Source: Euryarchaeota archaeon UBA251
GTDB taxonomy: Archaea; Thermoplasmatota; Poseidoniia; Poseidoniales; Thalassarchaeaceae
Reading direction: 5' to 3'
Assembly (NCBI GenBank): GCA_002497905.1
Contig: DAFJ01000074.1
Coordinates: 30,629-42,601 of the forward strand
Length of the DNA: 11,973 bases
Part shown: piece by piece, positions 1 through 6,913 of the stretch
Numbering within the stretch: position 1 is the stretch's first letter
Layout of the letters: the number at the start of each line of letters is the position of its first letter
Position numbers and translations under genes: made by a program
The notes under the pieces: model-generated
The model's input: only the letters and a program-made list of their open reading frames with translations
Databases searched by the model: none
What the model was told of the DNA's origin: nothing

Positions 1-392
1 GGTCAAGGGCTTGGGGAGGGGGCGGTGGTGCGGCAACCGCATACCATGTTGGTTCCAATCAGGTATCAAAAACAGCAGAGACCGGTGAGTCACTTGGCAG
101 AGGGGCTTTCGTCATTAGAGGGCAGCGAAACTGGCACCGTAACATGTCTACTGAGATTAGTCTGGGAGTGGTGGCAATCAACGGAATACCGCTTCCACTC
201 GTAGGCACTCCTGCTGCTATCGAGTCCATCTGTGAAAGGTGGATTCGACTACAACCAGGGACACTGAAGAAAGAGAATATTGCCAACCAAATCGCTAATT
301 CTACTGGCCTGTTACAAGACGATATCCTTGGTTGTCTTCCTCCGGGTAATCTACAAATCGTAGAAGATCGGCAACTAATTACTCGGTTATAA
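1..392 (+). CDS. NFACT-family protein (archaeal RqcH/NEMF-like), C-terminal part
   Basis: The reading frame is open from the window edge (first whole codon at 3) to TAA at 390-392, giving 129 residues of a protein whose start lies outside. Residues 14-44 match the end of the NFACT-R (DUF814) domain: AYHVGSNQVSKTAETGES followed by GRGAFVIRGQRNW. The remainder (VGTPAAIE, LQPGTLKKENIA, DDILGCLPPG) fits the short C-terminal domain of archaeal family members. RqcH/NEMF/Tae2 proteins bind 60S/50S subunits carrying stalled peptidyl-tRNA and, in characterised cases, drive C-terminal tailing for degradation; that role is family knowledge. The ATG at 144 is internal (residue 48), because the NFACT-R motif lies upstream of it in the same frame without a stop. 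It converges on the membrane-protein gene that ends at 443. The assignment to NFACT is fairly sure. The full domain set cannot be seen. Confidence 0.85.
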   Translation, partial: SRAWGGGGGAATAYHVGSNQVSKTAETGESLGRGAFVIRGQRNWHRNMSTEISLGVVAINGIPLPLVGTPAAIESICERWIRLQPGTLKKENIANQIANSTGLLQDDILGCLPPGNLQIVEDRQLITRL

Positions 393-405
393 TTCTGCAT
401 CCAAG

Positions 406-420
406 ACACTCATAAAGTGT
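406..420. terminator. weak hairpin between convergent genes
   Basis: ACACT (406-410) and AGTGT (416-420) can form a 5-bp stem with a 5-nt loop in the 50-bp gap between two converging genes. The stem is short and no clear T-run follows on the + strand (only a purine-rich GGAAAAAG). It is a marginal candidate for transcript 3'-end formation and may be chance. Confidence 0.15.
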
Positions 421-442
421 GGAAAAAGTTTCAACAATCCAG

Positions 443-1984
443 TTAATCATCGTATGTTATCCATTCAGTGCCATTCCACCACTGAGTTGAATCATCGCTC
501 ATCTTTCTCCAGGTATAACCTGAATCATCAGTCCATTGGTTTTCTACATGCAACTGATCAAGATTCGTTGTGATAAGGTCTGATTCGGATGAACCTAATG
601 ACGGGGCATCCGATAAGCCCAAACTTGCGTCATAAGATTGTTCGATATAGCTAACTCTTTCATCATCTATGTCGTATGATTGAGCAAGCATATCGAGTAA
701 TCGGCGCTCTTCTCCAGTGACTATTCGATCTTTCATGGATGCTATGTATGCATCCAAATATTTCTGCTCCATTTCCGAATACTCTGATGGAATTAGTTGT
801 CCAGAAATACCATCTATCACGCCAATAATAGGTTTCCTTACAGCTAACAGTCCGACGCCAATTAACACCCCACCAATCATACCAAAACCTAACACATTCT
901 CCATTGCTTCACTTCCCGTGATAAACAACAATGCACCAATTCCAGTAAATACAGCAGTTGAGAATGTCTTACGCAGTGTTTTGTCGATTCCAAATACTGT
1001 GTCTTTCAGTGAAGCATGAACAAACATCAGGGCTTCAAAACCCATACCTAGGGGAACAAAAAGCAAACCTAACGTCCAGATATAATATTTCAATCTAGTA
1101 ATCGAAGTAGGATTCTCTGACCACTGCCACATACTGGCATCCACGAATCCTGCGGGGCCTCCATTTAGAATGGGTATGATTAGTATGACTACTGAGAAGT
1201 AAATCATATTCATGCATACCTTTCCGAGAAATCCAATATACAATGACCTCGATGTCAGACCACTCTTGAAATCCGGATTTTCTCCATCAAGATTTTCTTT
1301 CATAGATGTTCGATAGAGAAGCAGTGCACCAATAGATACCAATGGAGACAGCAAGGCAATTCCCCAAAGTCCGACTGGTTCTTGAGAAATGTGGATATTG
1401 AGGTAAGCAGGACAAGTCCCTATAGCATCAAGAGCAGTTTGGCCTGTAGAAGGAATTCCTCCAAACCACTCTTGTAAATATGGGGTGGCGCCAGCTTCAG
1501 TGCAAATTAACCACGCAGATTGTTGGAGGTCAAACAATGGGTGCATACTTATTGAGAACCAAATCAACGCCCCAACTATCGGAGCAAGGTACCATACGTG
1601 CTTCTGCAATCTAAGATCGTACATGAAAGATAAACGTTCGATTTTGTAATAGATCGGAATACACAAATACAGCAGTAATGTTGTGAGATGTGCCATAAAG
1701 AACATATCAATCTTGAAAAACAAAAGATAGTCCCAGAGCCATTGCCAATGACTTTCATACGGTATAGCATCTGTTAATAGAAAGGTTGCCTTTATGCCTT
1801 CAAAAACTAAAAGAACAGCCATGAAACGATTTTCTAGCGCATTTTTATTGGCTCGCAAAACAAGATATGCAAGGCCCACCATCCACAAGAAAACAAGACC
1901 AGATGTCCAAGATATCAACAGCCTGAATCCAAACATGCTCTCTGGCTGAAAGCCCCTCGAGTAGTACTCGATAATCGAGGACAT
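443..1984 (-). CDS. polytopic membrane protein with helical cytoplasmic module and Trp-rich tail
   Basis: I do not recognise the family. From the ATG at 1984 the protein has 513 residues. About nine hydrophobic helices are visible, near residues 20-44, 54-74, 91-113, 129-148, 202-224, 247-273, 300-323, 341-360 and 362-382. The long loop between helices 4 and 5 carries two cysteines (C161, C191) that could pair if it is extracytoplasmic. Residues 404-450 form a charged helical segment (TGEERRLLDMLAQSYDIDDE) like the small EF-hand/TerB-like modules seen after membrane regions in other archaea. A Ser/Asp-rich linker follows, then a Trp-rich end (GYTWRKM, QWWNGTEW) resembling short DUF2510-like motifs. 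The helix layout recalls sensor N-termini of histidine kinases, but no kinase domain is present. A TTG at 2002 would add six residues; ATG is preferred because a TATA-like box lies about 28 bp upstream. The gene follows purP by 39 bp. Confidence 0.8.
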   Translation of the reverse strand: MSSIIEYYSRGFQPESMFGFRLLISWTSGLVFLWMVGLAYLVLRANKNALENRFMAVLLVFEGIKATFLLTDAIPYESHWQWLWDYLLFFKIDMFFMAHLTTLLLYLCIPIYYKIERLSFMYDLRLQKHVWYLAPIVGALIWFSISMHPLFDLQQSAWLICTEAGATPYLQEWFGGIPSTGQTALDAIGTCPAYLNIHISQEPVGLWGIALLSPLVSIGALLLYRTSMKENLDGENPDFKSGLTSRSLYIGFLGKVCMNMIYFSVVILIIPILNGGPAGFVDASMWQWSENPTSITRLKYYIWTLGLLFVPLGMGFEALMFVHASLKDTVFGIDKTLRKTFSTAVFTGIGALLFITGSEAMENVLGFGMIGGVLIGVGLLAVRKPIIGVIDGISGQLIPSEYSEMEQKYLDAYIASMKDRIVTGEERRLLDMLAQSYDIDDERVSYIEQSYDASLGLSDAPSLGSSESDLITTNLDQLHVENQWTDDSGYTWRKMSDDSTQWWNGTEWITYDD

Positions 1985-2004
1985 GCCACTCGTAACAATC
2001 AATC

Positions 2005-2018
2005 GATTATAATAAAAT
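2005..2018 (-). promoter_or_regulatory. TATA-like box (archaeal box A) for the membrane-protein gene
   Basis: On the minus strand the sequence reads ATTTTATTATAATC, the most AT-rich block in this gap. Its centre lies about 28 nt before the ATG at 1984, the spacing expected for a box A whose transcript starts at or near the start codon. This suggests leaderless transcription independent of purP and favours ATG 1984 over TTG 2002. It is inferred from sequence and spacing only. Confidence 0.45.
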
Positions 2019-2023
2019 CCTAA

Positions 2024-3136
2024 TCAAGACAAAATTTCCAAGAGTCTGCCTTTTTCTATGGCCTTTCGTATGCAACGTGCAACACGTTGTCCCGTGCTAA
2101 TACCGGGCTCATTGATGTCTGAATATGGTGAACCACCGACAGCGACATTGCTTCCTGCGACAATTCGAGCACTGACTTCAAACACTCTGAATTCCAACTT
2201 ATCAGTAACGATTGTCTCGAGACAGAACGGGCCAATCATGCCTTGCTCCGCACCTTCAAGTTCCATGCTTGCAGCAACAGCACCCTCACCCATACGGAAG
2301 GCTTCTGGAAGTAGAGACTCACGGAGAACAGCAGGAGTATTTCCTGTGACCACAAAGGATGGTTCAAGTCCCATGTCTCGAAGATCACGGAGGCTTCCGA
2401 GTTTGTAGAATTCGTCGACATTCGCTTCATCGCGTCGGTCGATACTCATGAGCTCAAGTCGGCCGATTTTCTGGCCATCCTTCGAACCCATACCATCAAC
2501 TTGGTACCCGTCGTCTGGAAGCGGATCGAAAAAGAACTGGAAATAGTATCGAGTACCAAGAACATACTCCTGAATCGTGAAATCTTCCTCGAGGTCAACA
2601 TTGCGACGGAAGTCACGGAAATCACGAGCGACAAAGTAACCACGGCCACCCTTAGCCCCGGCATACTTCACGATTACAGGGCCATCGATATCCTTGGGGT
2701 CCTCGATTACACGTGGCATTGTACATCCTCCGGACTCAAGCCATATTCGCTGGCGTTCTCGACTTCCCTCCCATTCGAGGATGTTGCGATTTCCGAAGGT
2801 TGGTACCGAAAGAATTTGGAAATTCTTGGGGCCAAGATATTCTACGAGGGACCCATGAGGAATTAGGATAACATTGCGTTCACGAAGATACTCAGCATAA
2901 TCCATCATCTGCTTGTAATCGTCAAGAATGAGCCACTCATCAGGCTCCGCTCCAGGGAACGCACTGTACATCTTGCGACGTGTCTCACCCACGCAGATGC
3001 CCAAAGTTCTGAACCCCTCCTGACGGGCGCCATGAAGAATCTGTAGAGACGAGTGGGATGCGACCACACCGATAGTAATCTGGGAGACGTCGTAATCCGA
3101 GAGCCACTCGGCAACGGGAAGGGCGTCTCCTGCCAT
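2024..3136 (-). CDS. purP: 5-formaminoimidazole-4-carboxamide ribotide synthetase (PurP)
   Basis: PurP is the archaeal ATP- and formate-dependent enzyme that converts AICAR to FAICAR, the ninth step of IMP synthesis, replacing the folate-dependent PurH transformylase. The 370-residue length is typical (about 360). An N-terminal domain carries SHSSLQILHGARQEGF (27-42), IPHGS (92-96) and FGNR (114-117). The ATP-grasp part carries GAKGGRGYF (160-168), DRRDE (233-237), GNTPAVLRESLL (265-276), GPFCLE (302-307) and FEVSARIVAGSN (319-330), all PurP hallmarks. The ATG at 3136 is preferred over the GTG at 3148, which would add only four residues; a weak AT-rich element (TCAATAAC) lies about 26 bp before the ATG. 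The gene is transcribed divergently from tryptophan 2,3-dioxygenase, and no other purine gene is in view. A PurP paralog with altered specificity cannot be excluded, but the motif set is complete. Confidence 0.93.
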   Translation of the reverse strand: MAGDALPVAEWLSDYDVSQITIGVVASHSSLQILHGARQEGFRTLGICVGETRRKMYSAFPGAEPDEWLILDDYKQMMDYAEYLRERNVILIPHGSLVEYLGPKNFQILSVPTFGNRNILEWEGSRERQRIWLESGGCTMPRVIEDPKDIDGPVIVKYAGAKGGRGYFVARDFRDFRRNVDLEEDFTIQEYVLGTRYYFQFFFDPLPDDGYQVDGMGSKDGQKIGRLELMSIDRRDEANVDEFYKLGSLRDLRDMGLEPSFVVTGNTPAVLRESLLPEAFRMGEGAVAASMELEGAEQGMIGPFCLETIVTDKLEFRVFEVSARIVAGSNVAVGGSPYSDINEPGISTGQRVARCIRKAIEKGRLLEILS

Positions 3137-3208
3137 TAGGGACGCCACCGGTGAGTGGTTATTGACGCTTACCCACGTTTCAATTCTAGTAAGAGGCTAC
3201 AGAAATCC

Positions 3209-3216
3209 ATTACATA
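3209..3216 (+). promoter_or_regulatory. possible TATA box for tryptophan 2,3-dioxygenase
   Basis: ATTACATA is centred about 25-26 nt before the ATG at 3238, fitting a leaderless archaeal promoter. No Shine-Dalgarno sequence is obvious between it and the start codon. It lies in the roughly 100-bp divergent gap shared with purP. Confidence is limited because box A motifs are degenerate. Confidence 0.35.
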
Positions 3217-3237
3217 CCGGGCAACGGATGTGAAGTC

Positions 3238-4305
3238 ATGAGCGGGGGACCACAACGGAGTCTGAGTTACGGAGAATACCTCAGTCTGAACGAATTACTC
3301 GCCCTGCAAAGAGACGGAGATGTGAGTGCTGATGAGATGCATTTCATCGTGGTTCACCAAACCTTTGAGCTATGGTTCAAGCAAGTAATTCGTGAGCTTG
3401 CTGAGTCTCGAGACGTCCTTGATACAGAATCCGTCGCTGAAGAGGCGATACCGATGGTCGTCCACCGTCTCGGACGTGTGACTGAAATTTTCCGACTTAT
3501 GTCTCAGCAATGGTCTGTGATGGAGACCCTTAGTCCGCAGGATTTTCTTGCCTTCCGGGATAGTTTGGGATCCGCTTCTGGCTTTGAATCAGCTCAAATG
3601 CGAGAACTAGAGATTCTGATTGGTCTCCAAAATGATCATCGCAACAGAGGCATGGATCCACTCAAGCGTTTCATTCAAATGGCTGAAACATCAGAGCAAG
3701 GCAAGGTAGATTTAGAGCGGCTTCGGTCGAGAATGGATGAAATCTCTCTATGGGATACAGCACGTAACTGGCTTGGACGTACACCTATCGATGGTTCAAC
3801 TCCCGATTCACCAAACGATGCGGAAGTGGTCCAATCTTACGTCGAAGCACACATCGCTGCCCTTGAACAACATGGTTCAGAGATGGCAGAGCGAATGTCC
3901 GAATGGGGCATGGGAGATTCCGACGCGATGAAAGCACGGTTCGCGGCTGTTGCGAAAGGGGCACGTGATTTCCTGATGCCTAATGGTGAAGTCGACCGCC
4001 CTCGAGCGGGCCTCCTATTCATCGAATCACACCGAGATTTACCTCTCCTCGCATGGCCTCGCACCCTCATTGATCGGATGATAGAATTGGAAGAATCGAT
4101 GGTGAAATGGCGCCATAGTCACGCCCGTATGGTAGAACGAATAATCGGAAGGCGCATTGGTACTGGTGGGTCATCCGGCGTAGATTATCTCGACGCAACC
4201 ACAACATACCGAGTATTCACTGATCTCTGGGCCGTTCGAACTATTCTAGTTAAATCGGAACTTCGCCCTACAATTCGTGACCCTGAATTCTATGGATTTG
4301 CATAG
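3238..4305 (+). CDS. kynA: tryptophan 2,3-dioxygenase
   Basis: This is a heme enzyme that opens the indole ring of L-tryptophan with O2 to give N-formylkynurenine, the first step of the kynurenine pathway, in the cytoplasm. The 355-residue sequence shows the family signatures in order: SYGEYLSLNELL (10-21); MHFIVVHQTFELWFKQ (34-49) with the active-site His at H40; SGFESAQMRELE (114-125) with R122 aligning with the arginine that binds the substrate carboxylate; WRHSHARMVERIIG (291-304) with H295 as the likely proximal heme ligand; and GTGGSSGVDYL (308-318), the substrate-gripping loop. Length agrees with eukaryote-like TDOs rather than the shorter (about 280-residue) bacterial ones. No kynureninase, formamidase or 3-hydroxyanthranilate gene is adjacent, so the fate of kynurenine is not shown here. 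The start is the ATG following a plausible TATA element. O2 dependence agrees with the oxidase-related genes further along. Confidence 0.95.
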   Translation: MSGGPQRSLSYGEYLSLNELLALQRDGDVSADEMHFIVVHQTFELWFKQVIRELAESRDVLDTESVAEEAIPMVVHRLGRVTEIFRLMSQQWSVMETLSPQDFLAFRDSLGSASGFESAQMRELEILIGLQNDHRNRGMDPLKRFIQMAETSEQGKVDLERLRSRMDEISLWDTARNWLGRTPIDGSTPDSPNDAEVVQSYVEAHIAALEQHGSEMAERMSEWGMGDSDAMKARFAAVAKGARDFLMPNGEVDRPRAGLLFIESHRDLPLLAWPRTLIDRMIELEESMVKWRHSHARMVERIIGRRIGTGGSSGVDYLDATTTYRVFTDLWAVRTILVKSELRPTIRDPEFYGFA

Positions 4306-4317
4306 ATATAGGCCTAC

Positions 4318-4329
4318 TCCAAATTTGGA
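4318..4329. repeat. perfect 12-bp palindrome
   Basis: TCCAAATTTGGA is a perfect inverted repeat located 12 bp after the dioxygenase stop and 44 bp before the thiolase ATG. It could be an operator for a small dimeric regulator, or chance in AT-rich spacer sequence. No second copy was noticed in the other intergenic gaps. Confidence 0.25.
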
Positions 4330-4372
4330 TTCTAACCCGTGAGATTCATCTTGGGGGGCACTATGCGACTCC

Positions 4373-5563
4373 ATGGGAGCGCCAGTAATCTGCGCCGTCG
4401 CTCGCACACCTATAGGGAAATATCGTGGTGTTTTCGCCCAAATGTCAGCCGTAGACCTAGGAATTGTAGCAGTCCGTTCAGTCCTAGAAAGGGCCGGCAT
4501 CGACCCTATGGAGAATATCATCGATGACGTACTAATGGGCCAAGTCATCCAAGCAGGTGCAGGCCAAAATCCAGCACGACAAGTCGCCCTTGGTGCCGGC
4601 TTGCCGGCTTCAACGCCTTGTGCAACCATTAACAAGGTCTGTGGATCAAGTCTGAAGGCAGTAATGATTGCAGCAACAGCAATTCGTGCAGGAGAACATC
4701 GTGCTATCATCGCAGGTGGGATGGAAAGTATGACCAATGCCCCTCATTTGGTAAGGAATTACCACAAAGGCGCAGAAATTGATGTTGATACGATTGTCCA
4801 TTCGATGGTTTACGACGGACTTTGGGACATCTACAATGACATACACATGGGTAACACTGGCGAATTGATTGCTGATGAATGCAACATCTCAAGAAGCGAT
4901 ATGGATACTTTTGCGGCTCGTTCTCAAAAACTGGCTGCAATAGCTAGGGACTCCGGCTGGTTTGATTGGGAAATCGTCCCTGTCGATGCGCCGCAGCCTG
5001 ATGGAAGTTTGAAGAATATCATTCATGATGAAGGCATCCGAGACAGCACAAATGTCGAAACGCTGGCTGGACTTCGGACCGTATTCAAGAAAGATGGAAC
5101 CGTCACTGCTGGAAACGCATCGACTTTGAACGACGGCGGATCGGCCGTCCTTGTTGCTGACGAATCCTTCGCTATGGAGCAGGGGTGGCCTATCCTCGCG
5201 AGAATCATTGACCAATACACAAGCGGGGTAGAACCGGCTCGCGTAATGTACGCGCCTATTCCTGCAATTCAAGCCTTGCTCGAACGTAATGGACTTGGAG
5301 TTGAGGATGTGGACGTATACGAACACAACGAGGCCTTTGCCGCTGCTTCTTGTGCGGTTGCAAAGGAAGTCAGCATCCCAGAAGCACGATTCAACCTACA
5401 CGGTGGAGCTGTGAGCCTCGGACATCCGTTGGGTGCATCAGGGACACGTTGCCTGATGACGATGCTCGGAGTGCTTCGCAGAACTGGTGGATCTACAGGT
5501 ATTGTGACACTCTGCCTAGGTGGCGGGAATGCGGTTGCTATGCTAATCGAACGGGTTGAATAA
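4373..5563 (+). CDS. acetyl-CoA C-acetyltransferase (thiolase), bacterial type
   Basis: Thiolases condense two acetyl-CoA to acetoacetyl-CoA or run the reverse, cleaving 3-ketoacyl-CoA. The 396-residue length is exactly that of bacterial PhaA/AtoB-type enzymes. All catalytic elements are present: nucleophile C90 in NKVCGSSLKAV, NEAFA (319-323), H351 in GGAVSLGHPLGASGTR, and C381 in CLGGGNA. The N-terminal ARTPIGKYRGVF and GQNPARQVALGAGLP motifs also fit. The ATG at 4373 puts the family-typical VICAVARTPIG right at the N-terminus; a G-run at 4353-4358 could be a poor ribosome binding site at long spacing. It follows tryptophan dioxygenase by 67 bp on the same strand, so co-transcription is possible. 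Unlike the archaeal thiolases paired with a DUF35 OB-fold protein and HMG-CoA synthase, no such partner is next to it, which favours a role in acyl-CoA breakdown or acetoacetyl-CoA turnover. Substrate chain length cannot be read from the sequence. Confidence 0.92.
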   Translation: MGAPVICAVARTPIGKYRGVFAQMSAVDLGIVAVRSVLERAGIDPMENIIDDVLMGQVIQAGAGQNPARQVALGAGLPASTPCATINKVCGSSLKAVMIAATAIRAGEHRAIIAGGMESMTNAPHLVRNYHKGAEIDVDTIVHSMVYDGLWDIYNDIHMGNTGELIADECNISRSDMDTFAARSQKLAAIARDSGWFDWEIVPVDAPQPDGSLKNIIHDEGIRDSTNVETLAGLRTVFKKDGTVTAGNASTLNDGGSAVLVADESFAMEQGWPILARIIDQYTSGVEPARVMYAPIPAIQALLERNGLGVEDVDVYEHNEAFAAASCAVAKEVSIPEARFNLHGGAVSLGHPLGASGTRCLMTMLGVLRRTGGSTGIVTLCLGGGNAVAMLIERVE

Positions 5564-5617
5564 CTCTGATTTACCAAGCGCAGGCCTTATCTCACCCCCC
5601 TAAGTCGGTCGGACAGT

Positions 5618-5623
5618 AGGTGA
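5618..5623 (+). promoter_or_regulatory. ribosome binding site of rpoK
   Basis: AGGTGA lies 7 nt before the ATG at 5631, a good match to the archaeal anti-Shine-Dalgarno. It fixes the start of a small gene whose antisense strand also carries an open frame. Confidence 0.6.
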
Positions 5624-5630
5624 CTAGACC

Positions 5631-5882
5631 ATGGTCAAGCCAATCAGATCCCACACACGCTTCGAGAAGGCCCGAATCATCGGTGCTCGTGCACTCCAGA
5701 TTAGTATGGGTGCACCCATCCATGTAACCGAAGAAGACCTTCGTGAAGCCTTCAAAGATGAACTGATTCAACTCTACGGTGTCGATGAAGCCAATACGCG
5801 TTTCGTTCTTGATCCTCAAAAGATTGCTATGCTTGAGTACGACCGCAATCTTTTGCCAATGGACGTTGTTCCTCACGACTAA
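5631..5882 (+). CDS. rpoK: DNA-directed RNA polymerase subunit K (Rpo6, Rpb6/omega homolog)
   Basis: This small subunit helps assemble and stabilise the archaeal RNA polymerase by clamping the largest subunit. Residues 9-29 are the near-invariant core, TRFEKARIIGARALQISMG followed by AP, and residues 61-80 (DPQKIAMLEYDRNLLPMDVV) match the second conserved block (DP-IA-E-....-PI-V). Total length is 83 residues. Between the blocks, residues about 33-60 (TEEDLREAFKDELIQLYG and following) are roughly 20 residues longer than in the archaeal and eukaryotic homologs I can recall, and look helical and charged. The start is supported by AGGTGA at 5618-5623. The gene stands 67 bp after the thiolase and ends 9 bp before the convergent thioredoxin-like gene, away from the rpoN-rpoK-rpsB neighbourhood known in many archaea. 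An overlapping reverse frame (5592-5876) is a shadow. Confidence 0.93.
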   Translation: MVKPIRSHTRFEKARIIGARALQISMGAPIHVTEEDLREAFKDELIQLYGVDEANTRFVLDPQKIAMLEYDRNLLPMDVVPHD

Positions 5883-5891
5883 GAGTGAACC

Positions 5892-6878
5892 TTACTCATC
5901 TTCACCGATTTTTGTCCGTCGCTTACTGAATAGCGTCGGCACTGTGTGCTGAAGAGCGGGTAACATAAACGCGATACCGCCAAGAAGTGCGAACCAGAAG
6001 AGGAACGGATTGGATATCGCGAACGAACCTCCTGATGGATTAGGTGGAATTGATTGGTAGTCACTAGAGACGAATATATCAGACGCTGGTGTCAGAATTG
6101 CAGGCCCAGGGTTACGCACTACGAGTACAATACGCCCAGGATCATCGGTCACGCTAATTGAAGCACCACTGAGATTGAGGCTCGCCGTAGAACCTTGACT
6201 CAAATCAACATCCGTCACCCCTGCCACAACAGTATCAGGAAGGATTCCCAATTCTCCTCCATTTACACCATTCATCAGGAGATAGACATCAACTTGGACA
6301 TCATCCATACCAATTTCAATATCTACGTCCATCACACCATCGCTGTAGCTCCATCCGTTGATCCAATTGGCATCTGGAGTCGTGTTCCTCGTCAATCCCG
6401 CCGAAGTCATGTTTGCAATGAAATCTTCGAAGTCTATACTTTGACTAGAACCGTTGAGAACCCAATGGCCTTCAACAACGATGCTGGGGTAACCGCGAAT
6501 ACCTTGATTCTGCTTTGTCTGATTGCTCGCCTCTACAGATAGAATGTCAAGATCGGATGAGTGATGACGAAGGATCGCAACGCTGGACCATACCGTCTCC
6601 AATTCTGCTACCTCTGCTTCCGCGGTGCGACAAGGAATACACCATGTTGCTGTATGTAATTCAACTAGGAACGGCGGACGACGAAGAGAATCCCCGGTGC
6701 CATTCGTAGCGTTGGCCTCGATATCAAGAATCAATACATCGAGGACAACTCCAGGAGTGTTCGAATCTAGTGGGACCGTAATATCGACGGGCGTTGAACC
6801 CACGACTGGGGTCAAAGCCACAAGCATGGCAAGCAGTACACCATGCCACCAATGGTGGGACATGCGCATACGAACCAT
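5892..6878 (-). CDS. exported membrane-anchored thioredoxin-like protein
   Basis: The 328-residue protein has an N-terminal signal or anchor (basic and His-rich start, hydrophobic stretch about 13-27), then a thioredoxin-like domain. That domain shows the redox motif ATWCIPC (C80, C83), a following helix, and GYPSIVV with the expected cis-proline P131. A beta-rich domain (about 170-275) with several N-glycosylation sequons follows, then one C-terminal helix (about 290-309) and a basic tail (SKRRTK). This predicts an extracytoplasmic body held in the membrane with a cytoplasmic basic end. It likely reduces, oxidises or isomerises disulfides, or delivers metal as TlpA/ResA-like proteins do; no specific substrate is shown. 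The gene starts 35 bp from ctaA in the opposite direction, suggesting a link with heme A or oxidase maturation. In-frame ATGs at 6869 and 6863 are alternative starts, and 6863 is the best spaced from the shared AT-rich element. Confidence 0.8.
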   Translation of the reverse strand: MVRMRMSHHWWHGVLLAMLVALTPVVGSTPVDITVPLDSNTPGVVLDVLILDIEANATNGTGDSLRRPPFLVELHTATWCIPCRTAEAEVAELETVWSSVAILRHHSSDLDILSVEASNQTKQNQGIRGYPSIVVEGHWVLNGSSQSIDFEDFIANMTSAGLTRNTTPDANWINGWSYSDGVMDVDIEIGMDDVQVDVYLLMNGVNGGELGILPDTVVAGVTDVDLSQGSTASLNLSGASISVTDDPGRIVLVVRNPGPAILTPASDIFVSSDYQSIPPNPSGGSFAISNPFLFWFALLGGIAFMLPALQHTVPTLFSKRRTKIGEDE

Positions 6879-6884
6879 CAGGCG

Positions 6885-6894
6885 TTGAAATACC
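6885..6894. promoter_or_regulatory. shared AT-rich core between divergent ctaA and thioredoxin-like genes
   Basis: TTGAAATACC is the only AT-rich block in the 35-bp divergent gap. Its centre lies about 25 bp before the ctaA ATG (6914) and about 25 bp before the in-frame ATG at 6863 of the minus-strand gene. A single element could therefore position RNA polymerase for leaderless transcription in both directions. This rests only on composition and spacing. Confidence 0.3.
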
Positions 6895-6913
6895 CCACAC
6901 CCATACGCTTGTC

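Noticed and set aside
59..409. Minus-strand ORF of 116 residues
   Set aside because: It is antisense to the NFACT coding frame, which has clear family motifs; its composition is Ser/Arg/Pro-rich as expected of a shadow.
4339..4527. Plus-strand ORF with ATG at 4339/4363 ahead of the thiolase
   Set aside because: It is out of frame with the thiolase, Arg/Ser-rich, and overlaps its N-terminal coding region.
4594..4609. Tandem 8-bp repeat TGCCGGCT x2
   Set aside because: It lies inside the conserved thiolase GAGLPAS segment, so codon choice explains it.
4246..4737. Minus-strand ORF of 163 residues across the dioxygenase end and thiolase start
   Set aside because: It is antisense to two well-supported genes and has no family features.
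4889..5326. Minus-strand ORF of 145 residues inside the thiolase
   Set aside because: It is fully antisense to a thiolase with all catalytic motifs; no recognisable family or start context.
5592..5876. Minus-strand ORF of 94 residues overlapping rpoK
   Set aside because: The plus strand encodes the unmistakable Rpo6 motif with a ribosome binding site; the reverse frame shows no known pattern.
6794..6913. N-terminal extension of ctaA from an upstream ATG
   Set aside because: It overlaps the start of the divergent thioredoxin-like gene, is hydrophilic, and CtaA proteins begin just before the first helix, as with ATG 6914.
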